Shown: piece after piece, positions 1 through 6,415 of the stretch | How positions within the stretch are numbered: the stretch's first letter is position 1 | Layout: each line of letters starts with the position of its first letter | Assembly: GCA_002737585.1 (NCBI GenBank) | Contig: NSIA01000083.1 | Span: forward strand, 7,002-19,872 | Length of the DNA: 12,871 nt | Direction of reading: 5' to 3' | DNA from: Planctomycetaceae bacterium | Lineage (GTDB): Bacteria > Planctomycetota > Phycisphaerae > Phycisphaerales > SM1A02 | The notes under the pieces: model-generated | The model's input: the letters and a program-made list of their open reading frames with translations, nothing else | Databases searched by the model: none | Told to the model about the DNA's origin: nothing | Translations under genes and position numbers: made by a program

Positions 1-954
1 CTCAACATGCAGGGACTGATCCTGTACCTGATGAGTGGCTGCTGCAATTTCTGCACGTTTGCGTGGCTTGCTGATTTCCTCGTCTGGTTCCTTGCGTTCC
101 TTCACCACTACGTGGTCTTTGACTGGGGATTGGCCATCATCGCACTGGTGGTGGTGGTGCGCGGTTTGCTGCACCCGCTCACGCGACGTTCGCAGATCTC
201 CATGCAACGCGTGACCAAGCAAATGGCTTCCATCAAGCCAGAAATCGATCTACTGCAGAAGCGTTATAAAGAGGATCCAAAGAAGCTGCAAGAAGAGACC
301 ATTCGCCTGTACCGCGAAAAGGGCGTGAATCCACTTGGTTGTGCTGGTGGCATGGTTCCAACGTTCTTGCAGATGCCGATTTGGATCGCCCTCTATGCCG
401 TCCTGTATTTCGCATTCGAACTGCGTCAACAGCCTGCGTTCTTTGGCATCTTCCAGAAAATGGGTGGCTGGCCATTCTTGAGCGACCTGAGTGCACAAGA
501 TCGCTTCATCTCGCTGCCGTTTGAAGCGAATCTGTACATCGCCACGGTCGACTCGATCAACTTGATCCCTATCTTGATGGGCGTGGTGTTCTTCATTCAG
601 CAGAAGTACATGACCCCACCGCCCACGGCGACACAGACGCCCGAACAAGAGCAACAGCAGAAGATGATGAAGTGGATGATGGTCATCCTCTTCCCGGTCA
701 TGCTCTACACCGCGCCGAGTGGTCTCACCTTGTACATCGCCACCAGCACGCTCGTTGGTATCTATGAAAGTATCCGCGTGAAGGCCGAAGTGGCGAAGAT
801 GGACTTCAGCAAGCCGCAAACTGCGAAGAATGGCTGGTTGCAGAAGGCCTACGGTAGCGCCATGAAGCGCGCGCAAGATGTGCAACAGAAGGCACAGAAG
901 CGGTCGCAGGCGAGTGTCACCAAGGCGCCAAGTAAAAAGTTCCGTGATAAGTAA
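1..954 (+). CDS. yidC: Membrane protein insertase YidC/Oxa1, C-terminal part (5' end outside window)
   Basis: YidC inserts and folds inner-membrane proteins, alone or with SecYEG. The frame is open to the left edge, so the start and the periplasmic domain lie outside and the first ATG (position 7) is internal. The visible 317 residues are the insertase core. They hold the conserved groove arginine in VRG (R54 of the fragment), an amphipathic coiled-coil loop (about 65-108), the motif NPLG followed by CAGGMVP (110-120) leading into a membrane helix, and further helices near 22-52, 185-200 and 225-255. The tail is basic (KKFRDK), as expected for a cytosolic, ribosome-facing end. The stop codon is provided by unit 2 of a 19-bp tandem repeat, and the repeat's first unit codes for the last residues. 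mnmE follows 126 bases downstream on the same strand, a classical order (yidC-mnmE). Family assignment is firm; planctomycete origin is inferred. Confidence 0.95.
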   Translation, partial: LNMQGLILYLMSGCCNFCTFAWLADFLVWFLAFLHHYVVFDWGLAIIALVVVVRGLLHPLTRRSQISMQRVTKQMASIKPEIDLLQKRYKEDPKKLQEETIRLYREKGVNPLGCAGGMVPTFLQMPIWIALYAVLYFAFELRQQPAFFGIFQKMGGWPFLSDLSAQDRFISLPFEANLYIATVDSINLIPILMGVVFFIQQKYMTPPPTATQTPEQEQQQKMMKWMMVILFPVMLYTAPSGLTLYIATSTLVGIYESIRVKAEVAKMDFSKPQTAKNGWLQKAYGSAMKRAQDVQQKAQKRSQASVTKAPSKKFRDK

Positions 955-1081
955 ATGGATTGGCGCTAAGTAAATGGATCTGCAATCGATGAGCAAATCC
1001 GCGACGGGTGAACGGCTCCTCGGCAAGTAAACAGCTCCGCCATTAGCAAGCGGATCCACAACAAGTGATCTGATCACGGCA
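930..1081 (+). repeat. Degenerate 19-bp tandem repeat, eight units, bridging yidC and mnmE
   Basis: Eight contiguous 19-bp units begin at 930, 949, 968, 987, 1006, 1025, 1044 and 1063. The consensus is about AAGTAAAYGGATCCGCNAY. Hand matching over 18 scored positions gives roughly 14, 15, 17, 11, 12, 16, 14 and 10 matches. Positions 6 (A) and 12 (T) are invariant; positions 3, 4, 10 and 13 match in seven of eight. The array starts inside the last codons of yidC, supplies its stop (AAG TAA in unit 2), fills the entire spacer and ends at the A of the mnmE start codon. Units 2 and 3 share an exact 13-bp copy including one preceding base (948-960 and 967-979). Positions 4-6 read TAA or TGA in seven of eight units. 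It is not CRISPR, as there are no unique spacers. Confidence 0.8.
1065..1077. other. Near-perfect palindrome just upstream of the mnmE start
   Basis: GTGATC and GATCAC face each other around a single central base, ending 3 bases before the mnmE ATG. It lies inside the last, most diverged unit of the 19-bp array. It could be an operator-like site or chance; only the symmetry is seen. Confidence 0.3.
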
Positions 1082-2439
1082 TGGACAGCCAGAGCGTCAT
1101 CCTCGCGGTCGCAAGCCCTCCAGGAAGTGCGATGCGCGGGATTGTTCGTGCCAGTGGTAACGAAGCATGCCGGGTGTTGTGGAACGCCATGGATCCAGAC
1201 TGTCCTGGAAGCATCGCGGTTCGTGCGCGTGTGCGTGGCGTACATGTGGTGCGCTTACGTGACCCATCCATACCAGCGCTTGCCATGGTCATGCCTGGTC
1301 CCACAAGCGCCACCGGTGAAGACTGCGCTGAGATTCACACTGCTGGAAATCCATTCGTACTTGAACGAATCATGACTGCCGTGATCGCGCACTCTGATGG
1401 CACAGCACGGCGCGCCCACCCGGGCGAATTCAGCGTACGCGCAGTCTTGTCGGGTCGCATGCCGATTGCATCGGCGGAGCGCGTCGCCGCTGTCATTATG
1501 GCTGAAACCGATGCACAACTTGCGGCGGCATCCATGCTTCAGGCCAACACCGCAGAGCAGTCCTCAGCCCGTGATACAGATGAGATCGCCACACTGTTGG
1601 CGCTTGTTGAGGCTGGGATTGACTTTACCGATCAAGAAGATGTGGTGGCCATTGCGCGGCCTTTACTAGAGGAGCGCGTGCGTTCTGTACGCGACAGAAT
1701 TCGTGCACGCTGTGCGACGTCCGCCGGTGCGGAGTCAGCGCAACGGGCCGCACGTGTCGTACTTACTGGCGCACCCAACGCTGGTAAGAGTTCGCTCTTC
1801 AATGCGTTGCTGCAGCACACGCGCGTGGTCGAAAGTGCACACCGCGGAACAACGCGTGATGCCATTGAACACGCATGTTTGTTACCAGGTGGTATTGAAG
1901 TGATCTTGGTTGACGCACCAGGCCTTGACGATGCAATTCATGATGTGGATGTTCTGATGCAAGCGCGCGCTCATGATGCAATCAATCGCGCGGACATCAT
2001 TCTTGTGTGTCAACCACATAGCCACAATCCAGTCCCCCGTGCCTATGAATCACCGCTCATCGATGGTACGCACGCGCTAGTCATCAATGTTCAGACCAAG
2101 TGCGATACCCCGGGCACAGCAAGCACCACGAATGCCGCTGACGGCATTTCTACCAGCGCTCATACTGGTGATGGAATTGCCGAACTCCGCACAGCCATCG
2201 CTCGCACCATCAGCACTCGCGCCCCGCGTAATGCCCATGAATTCACACTTGGTGTGGCGCGCGTTGCACTGCTGCAGGAAGCGGCTGATTCACTCGATGA
2301 CATGCTGACCATCGACGCGCCAGAACTGGTTGCCGCCGCACTGCGTACCGCGCTTGACCGACTTGGTGAAGTGTCTGGTGCCATCCCGCCCGATGACGTC
2401 TTGGGGCGGCTGTTATCCAGTTTCTGCATTGGAAAGTGA
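1081..2439 (+). CDS. mnmE: tRNA modification GTPase MnmE (TrmE)
   Basis: MnmE works with MnmG to build the cmnm5/nm5 group on wobble uridine 34 of certain tRNAs, in the cytoplasm. The 452-residue length is normal. The N-terminal folate-binding domain (about 5-120) opens with VILAVASPPGSAMRGIVRASG-like sequence. The helical domain carries EAGIDF (178-182). The inserted G domain has G1 GAPNAGKS (230-237, including the potassium-binding Asn233), G2 GTTRD (256-260) and G3 DAPG (278-281). The protein ends in FCIGK with the family's C-terminal cysteine (C449). Two departures: G4 reads TKCD (339-342) instead of NKxD, and the residue aligning with catalytic Glu282 of E. coli MnmE appears to be Asp290. 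No SD precedes the ATG; the region upstream is the 19-bp array, so it is probably co-transcribed with yidC. Confidence 0.95.
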   Translation: MDSQSVILAVASPPGSAMRGIVRASGNEACRVLWNAMDPDCPGSIAVRARVRGVHVVRLRDPSIPALAMVMPGPTSATGEDCAEIHTAGNPFVLERIMTAVIAHSDGTARRAHPGEFSVRAVLSGRMPIASAERVAAVIMAETDAQLAAASMLQANTAEQSSARDTDEIATLLALVEAGIDFTDQEDVVAIARPLLEERVRSVRDRIRARCATSAGAESAQRAARVVLTGAPNAGKSSLFNALLQHTRVVESAHRGTTRDAIEHACLLPGGIEVILVDAPGLDDAIHDVDVLMQARAHDAINRADIILVCQPHSHNPVPRAYESPLIDGTHALVINVQTKCDTPGTASTTNAADGISTSAHTGDGIAELRTAIARTISTRAPRNAHEFTLGVARVALLQEAADSLDDMLTIDAPELVAAALRTALDRLGEVSGAIPPDDVLGRLLSSFCIGK

Positions 2440-2908
2440 GCTGCTTGCACCCGCTGCAACGCTCCCGCACAGTAGCCTCCTGCGCGTGCAAGGCTCCATT
2501 GACATCCGTGTCCGGTACTGTGAGTGTGATCCCATGGGAGTGGTTCATCACACCGTTTATCCAGTGTGGTTTGAGATGGGGCGCACTGAACTTCTGAGGT
2601 CTACCGGACGCACTTACCGCGACATGGAGGCGCAGAACATGCTGCTGGCGGTCGTCAAGCTTGAAGTGGTTTACAAGCAGCCCGCCCGCTATGACGAAGT
2701 GGTGCAACTCCGTACCACTTTGGCTCGTGTTGGTGCAGTCAAGGTGGAACACACCTACGAAATTTGGCGTGACGACGTGCTACTGGTGGCGGGCGCAACA
2801 ACGCTTGCGTGCATCGACCGAAACGGTCGTGCTCAGGCCATTCCGGATGGTGTACTCACGACTCCCGTGGACCAAGTGATGAAGGCGAACGCCCCAAGCG
2901 GATCTTGA
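2393..2908 (+). CDS. Acyl-CoA thioesterase, 4-hydroxybenzoyl-CoA thioesterase/YbgC hot-dog family
   Basis: Single hot-dog domain protein that would hydrolyse acyl-CoA thioesters; the substrate cannot be told from sequence. The family signature reads IRVRYCECDPMGVVHH and continues PVWFEMGRTELL, matching the YbgC pattern in which Asp of DxxGVV is catalytic (D46 counted from this start). VVKLEVVYKQPARYDEVVQLRTTL is the usual central strand-helix region, and a conserved ACIDRNGRA turn follows. The start is uncertain. ATG at 2393 overlaps mnmE by 47 bases; TTG at 2429 and GTG at 2486 give N-termini closer to the usual family length, and none has a good SD. The gene is translationally close to mnmE and likely in the same transcript. 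Its 3' end overlaps the opposite-strand dciA-like gene by 53 bases. Confidence 0.88.
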   Translation: MTSWGGCYPVSALESELLAPAATLPHSSLLRVQGSIDIRVRYCECDPMGVVHHTVYPVWFEMGRTELLRSTGRTYRDMEAQNMLLAVVKLEVVYKQPARYDEVVQLRTTLARVGAVKVEHTYEIWRDDVLLVAGATTLACIDRNGRAQAIPDGVLTTPVDQVMKANAPSGS

Positions 2909-3335
2909 CGCGTAGACCAGGAATCTGCATTAACCGGCGAAGCTCAGTCAGCGCTCCAGCACGAAGCGCGCGGTCCACAGCAAACGATGCGGGGGAACTG
3001 CTCACCCCCACCACTATCTGCATCGGGCTGACGGACTCGATCCAAGTTTCGTCAATCAATTGTGCCGGCATCGCCACGCGCCATGCTTCAGCAGCACTGC
3101 CGCTTCGCTCCACATCACGCTTTGCTTGGCGCGCGATATCACCAACCATGCGGCTGATTGAGACATCTTTGTCGCGGAACGCGCGCCGCTCACACATGCG
3201 CTGGGTTCGCAGAATGGATGGATCAAGCGGTGCGGATGTTTGGCTCGCTTCCGCTGGCGCCGCGCCCACGCGGGCTGGCAGCGTCTCGCCGCCAGAACCC
3301 GTTGCACCCTTTGAATTTGTCGACCGCTTCGCCAT
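2856..3335 (-). CDS. DciA-like protein (DUF721 family), putative replicative helicase loader
   Basis: 159 residues on the minus strand. The N-terminal 40 residues are Ser/Gly/Ala-rich and look disordered. The second half fits DUF721/DciA: a tryptophan-containing helix (AEAWRVAMPAQLIDETW), a strand carrying the pattern IVVGVSSSPASFAVDRAL, then a helix ELRRLMQIPG and the final strand LRVKIRL. Proteins of this family deposit or assist the DnaB helicase in bacteria lacking DnaC/DnaI. An origin-proximal position near yidC and mnmE would suit that role. Start is the ATG at 3335, with TACGAT 8 bases upstream and no SD. The 3' end overlaps the thioesterase gene convergently. The opposite-strand reading frame over the same region has no recognisable pattern, so minus-strand coding is preferred. 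The family call is by pattern, not alignment. Confidence 0.75.
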   Translation of the reverse strand: MAKRSTNSKGATGSGGETLPARVGAAPAEASQTSAPLDPSILRTQRMCERRAFRDKDVSISRMVGDIARQAKRDVERSGSAAEAWRVAMPAQLIDETWIESVSPMQIVVGVSSSPASFAVDRALRAGALTELRRLMQIPGLRVKIRLGRSPSSLGPRES

Positions 3336-3343
3336 GAAAGTGG

Positions 3344-3353
3344 ATCGTAGTTT
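3344..3353. promoter_or_regulatory. Overlapping divergent -10-like hexamers for dciA and the ABC ATPase
   Basis: TACGAT on the minus strand (3349 down to 3344) ends 8 bases before the dciA-like ATG. TAGTTT on the plus strand (3348-3353) ends 8 bases before the ABC ATG at 3362. Both fit TANNNT and overlap by two bases. This spacing would put transcription starts at or next to the start codons. If the ABC gene instead starts at GTG 3392, a second hexamer, TATCGT (3377-3382), sits 9 bases before it. No -35 element was assigned. Confidence 0.4.
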
Positions 3354-3361
3354 GTAGGTGC

Positions 3362-4462
3362 ATGTTTCCGAATGGGTATCGTGCTCGCTCTGTGATTTCT
3401 GTAACTCTTGAAAATATCCGCAAGGCCTATGGACCGACCGTCGCTGTCGACAGTGTGACCATGGAAGCCCCCAAGGGCGGTCTCACGTTTCTGCTGGGTC
3501 CATCCGGGTGCGGCAAGACCACCATCCTGCGCATGATTGCTGGCTTTCTTGAGCCGAGTGCTGGAGTCATTCGCTTTGGAGACCGTGATATCACGCATAT
3601 CTCTGCGGAGAAGCGTGACTGCGGCATGGTGTTTCAGAGTTATGCACTGTGGCCACATATGACCGTTGCGCAGAATGTTGCGTTTGGGCTTGAGGTACGG
3701 AAGGTGCCAGCAGCCGAAATGCGCAAACGTGTTGGCGAGGCGCTGGAGATGGTTCGCATGCACGCCTACGCCGATCGTAAGCCGAATCAACTTTCCGGTG
3801 GACAACAACAACGCGTTGCACTTGCGCGCGCCATTGTTTACAAGCCTGATGTGCTGCTGCTTGACGAGCCGCTATCCAATCTTGACGCCAAATTGCGCCT
3901 CGAAATGCGGGGTGAAATTCGCCGCATCGTGGATGACCTGCGCGTCACCGCCATCTACGTGACACATGATCAGAAAGAGAGCCTGAGTCTTGCCGACAAG
4001 ATGGTGGTTCTCCGCGAAGGTCGCATTGAGCAAGTTGGCGGTCCGCGTGAAATGTATGAACGGCCATGCAACCGATTCGTAGCAGAGTTCTTGGGTGAAA
4101 CCAACTTCCTTGATGCAACGCTTGATGGTTCTGCCACTCATACCCCGCGCGTAGTGAAGACGCGCGCCGGCATGCTGGAAACAACTACCGGTAGCGATTA
4201 CCCAGCATCCGCGACTTTGGTTGCAAGCGTTCGCCCTGAGTCACTACGTATGCATCCCCAGACACAGGTCGCTGCTGACCGCCCCGCCCTCCGTGGTGTA
4301 GTTGCGGAGACCACTTACTTGGGTGAGGTGGCCCAACACCGCGTTGATTGCAGCGGCATGAATATCAAGGTGTTTGAACTGAATCCACGGCATCTCTCGC
4401 GCCGCGGGGAGCCGGTAGCGCTCACCGTAGACGCCGACCAAGTGGTGCTGTTGGAGCGGTGA
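3362..4462 (+). CDS. ABC transporter ATP-binding protein, PotA/FbpC/UgpC-like with TOBE domain
   Basis: ATPase subunit of an importer of the polyamine/iron/sugar/sulfate class; it would sit on the cytoplasmic face of a permease pair. The nucleotide-binding domain (about 12-245) has Walker A GPSGCGKT (46-53), Q-loop Gln92, signature LSGGQ (144-148), Walker B VLLLDEP (164-170) and H-loop His202 in YVTHDQ. The C-terminal TOBE-like region (about 285-366) includes SVRPESLRM and GVVAETTYLGE. The 366 residues are typical. Homologues usually begin at what is here VISVTLENIRKAYG, so GTG at 3392 is an attractive alternative start. No permease or binding-protein gene is adjacent, so the substrate cannot be assigned from context. 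The stop codon is the first TGA of a 10-bp tandem repeat. Confidence 0.93.
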   Translation: MFPNGYRARSVISVTLENIRKAYGPTVAVDSVTMEAPKGGLTFLLGPSGCGKTTILRMIAGFLEPSAGVIRFGDRDITHISAEKRDCGMVFQSYALWPHMTVAQNVAFGLEVRKVPAAEMRKRVGEALEMVRMHAYADRKPNQLSGGQQQRVALARAIVYKPDVLLLDEPLSNLDAKLRLEMRGEIRRIVDDLRVTAIYVTHDQKESLSLADKMVVLREGRIEQVGGPREMYERPCNRFVAEFLGETNFLDATLDGSATHTPRVVKTRAGMLETTTGSDYPASATLVASVRPESLRMHPQTQVAADRPALRGVVAETTYLGEVAQHRVDCSGMNIKVFELNPRHLSRRGEPVALTVDADQVVLLER

Positions 4463-4535
4463 GACGCGGTGAGATGCGGTGAGATGCGCGAGACGCGCCG
4501 AGGAGCGATGAGGAACGATGAGGTGAGGCGGGGCG
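4457..4535 (+). repeat. Degenerate 10-bp tandem repeat starting at the ABC gene's stop codon
   Basis: Units start at 4457, 4467, 4477, 4487 (9 bp), 4496, 4506, 4516 and, weakly, 4526. The consensus is about CGRTGAGRNG, with CGGTGAGATG exact twice. The first unit contains the ABC gene's TGA (4460-4462), and TGA recurs in five of the first seven units. The plus strand is strongly purine-rich here. With the promoter-like segment that follows, it fills the spacer before the fucosidase gene. Confidence 0.75.
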
Positions 4536-4554
4536 CGGTAGTCCCGGCTCAACC

Positions 4555-4560
4555 TATCCT
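4555..4560 (+). promoter_or_regulatory. -10-like hexamer immediately before the fucosidase start
   Basis: TATCCT lies 6 bases before the fucosidase ATG, with no SD in between. The spacing fits a leaderless transcript. The -35 region is not evident. Confidence 0.35.
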
Positions 4561-4566
4561 GCGCGC

Positions 4567-6396
4567 ATGCGCACATCGATCGCCGCGGCTTCGGCCGCCA
4601 TCGTCCTTGGTTCCATGCTCGCCGCCTCTTCTGCCTTCAATGCCCCGCCGATGGGGGTGAAAGAGACGCCTGATGCGCGCAACGCACGCATGGCGTGGTG
4701 GCGATCGGCACGATTTGGAATGTTCATCCACTTTGGTTTGTACTCCACGCCTGCGGGCACGTGGGATGGCAAAGAAGTTGGTGGCGTTGGTGAATGGCTC
4801 CTGCAAAATGGAAAGATTGATCCGATCGTCTACGAAAAGACGCTCGTGCCACAATTCAACCCGGTGAAGTTTGATGCCAAGCAATGGGCAGATCTCGCCC
4901 GTGATGCCGGTATGCAATATGTAGTCATCACCACCAAGCATCACGACGGTTTCGCACTGTGGAACAGCGCCGTGAGTGATTACGACGTCATGGCCACGCC
5001 GTTCAAGCGCGACATCATGAAGGAGCTCTCCGACGCAGTGCGTGCTGATGGAATGCAGATGTGTTGGTACCACTCGATCATGGACTGGCACCACCCGGAC
5101 TATTTGCCGCGCCGTCCGTGGGACCAGCGTGCAGTGGATCCACAAAGCTATCCACGCTATGTGAACTACATGCAGGCGCAGCTCAAGGAAATCCTTACCA
5201 ATTACGGCAAAATCGGCATTGTGTGGTTCGATGGTGAATGGGAAGACACCTGGAACCATACGTGGGGCAAGGCCACTGATGACTTCGTGCGCACCATTCA
5301 GCCACAGATCATTGTGAACAATCGCGTCGACAGTGGTCGCGCCGGAATGGAGGGATTCTCCAAAGATGAGGCGTCCCGCGGCGACTACGGAACGCCGGAG
5401 CAGACCATTCCACCAAATGGCATGCCGGGCAAAGACTGGGAAACGTGCATGACCATGAATGACACGTGGGGTTTCAAGTCTTCTGATCACAATTGGAAGA
5501 GTTCGCAGGAACTCATTCGCATGTTGTGCGACATCGCCTCTAAGGGTGGTAACTTTCTGCTCAATGTTGGACCGCGCGGCGACGGCACCATCCCGCCAGA
5601 AAGCATCGAGCGACTGAAGCGCATGGGCGAATGGATGAAGGTGAACGGCACAGCGATTCACGGCACCGAAGCCACACCGTTCCCACGGAAATTTCAGTGG
5701 GGGCGAATCACCCAAGGAGTTGGTCCGCTCAGTGGCCGCGAAAGCACCACCCTGAACCTCATGGTCTTTGACTGGCCAACAGACGGCACGCTTCGGCTCC
5801 CCGGCATGAGTAACGAACCGCTTTCCGCCAAAATTCTTGGCGCATCTGACCGATCACCAACCGTCACCCGCCAGGGCGACACCCTCGTTGTCAGCGGCCT
5901 TGGTGCAATGCCGGTCGACAAGGATGCGACTGTCGTACAGATTGGCATTGTTGGCAAGCCGGCGGTCGAGCCATTCATCATCAAGCCTGATGGAAACGGG
6001 ATCATCACTTGTACGGCCGCGGATGCGATCGTCACCGGCAGCATCCAGTACGAAAATCGATTCGAGAATCTCGGTTGGTGGCGCGACACCGCCAGCACCG
6101 CCTCTTGGACTGTGCAGATTCCCACTACTGGCAAGTATCACGTGGCGGTTGCCTACGCATGCAATGCCACCTGCGGTGGCGACTTTGAAGTTTCCATGAT
6201 TGACCCAGACGGGGGCGGCACCCAGACAATCACTAAGAATCTGCCGCCGCGCTCTGACTGGAGCGATTTCATAAACCTGGCGGTCGGAAATATCGAACTT
6301 ACCGCCGGAACCCGCGTCATATCGGTGAAGGCGGCGAGCAAGCCGGGTGAATCCTTCATCAATCTGCGTAACCTCACCTTGATGCCACTGAAGTAA
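4567..6396 (+). CDS. Secreted alpha-L-fucosidase, glycoside hydrolase family 29, with C-terminal CBM-like domain
   Basis: Releases terminal alpha-L-fucose from glycans by a retaining mechanism. An N-terminal signal peptide (residues 1 to about 23, hydrophobic core AAASAAIVLGSMLAASSA) implies export. The GH29 catalytic barrel (about 40-365) shows RFGMFIHFGLYS with His56, KHHDGFALW (His125/His126, fucose-binding) and VWFDGEWE, in which Asp222 is the expected nucleophile. It also has the GDYGTPEQ segment (272-279; Glu278 is one candidate acid/base) and GGNFLLNVGPRGDG (327-340). A small beta domain follows (about 375-485). The last 115 residues resemble a jelly-roll carbohydrate-binding module: ASWTVQIPTTGKYHVAVAYA-type strand pattern ending INLRNLTLMPL. 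No sulfatase or fucose-catabolism gene is in view. The next gene starts 5 bases after the stop. Confidence 0.95.
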   Translation: MRTSIAAASAAIVLGSMLAASSAFNAPPMGVKETPDARNARMAWWRSARFGMFIHFGLYSTPAGTWDGKEVGGVGEWLLQNGKIDPIVYEKTLVPQFNPVKFDAKQWADLARDAGMQYVVITTKHHDGFALWNSAVSDYDVMATPFKRDIMKELSDAVRADGMQMCWYHSIMDWHHPDYLPRRPWDQRAVDPQSYPRYVNYMQAQLKEILTNYGKIGIVWFDGEWEDTWNHTWGKATDDFVRTIQPQIIVNNRVDSGRAGMEGFSKDEASRGDYGTPEQTIPPNGMPGKDWETCMTMNDTWGFKSSDHNWKSSQELIRMLCDIASKGGNFLLNVGPRGDGTIPPESIERLKRMGEWMKVNGTAIHGTEATPFPRKFQWGRITQGVGPLSGRESTTLNLMVFDWPTDGTLRLPGMSNEPLSAKILGASDRSPTVTRQGDTLVVSGLGAMPVDKDATVVQIGIVGKPAVEPFIIKPDGNGIITCTAADAIVTGSIQYENRFENLGWWRDTASTASWTVQIPTTGKYHVAVAYACNATCGGDFEVSMIDPDGGGTQTITKNLPPRSDWSDFINLAVGNIELTAGTRVISVKAASKPGESFINLRNLTLMPLK

Positions 6397-6415
6397 ACTG
6401 AATGCCCCCTATGCC
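6382..6415 (+). repeat. Short 10-bp periodic repeat across the fucosidase stop / next gene start
   Basis: ATGCC occurs at 6382, 6402 and 6411, and ACTGA at 6387 and 6397, giving successive units ATGCCACTGA, AGTAAACTGA and ATGCCCCCT. The fucosidase TAA (6394-6396) and both candidate ATG starts of the next gene lie inside it. Short, but of the same style as the arrays at 930 and 4457. Confidence 0.45.

Noticed and set aside
1036..1054. Small hairpin TCCGC/GCGGA in the yidC-mnmE spacer
   Set aside because: Only five pairs with a nine-base loop, explained by the 19-bp repeat.
930..1081. CRISPR array
   Set aside because: 19-bp units are contiguous with no spacers, are degenerate, and no cas genes are present.
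250..1245. 331-codon minus-strand frame across yidC and the start of mnmE
   Set aside because: His/Arg/Leu-rich antisense of two firmly identified genes, with no family pattern.
2809..3357. 182-codon plus-strand open frame opposite the dciA-like gene
   Set aside because: Arg/Ser-rich with no domain pattern, whereas the minus-strand frame fits DUF721.
4549..5715. 388-codon minus-strand open frame opposite the fucosidase
   Set aside because: The plus strand encodes an unmistakable GH29 enzyme; the antisense frame is a by-product of its codon use.
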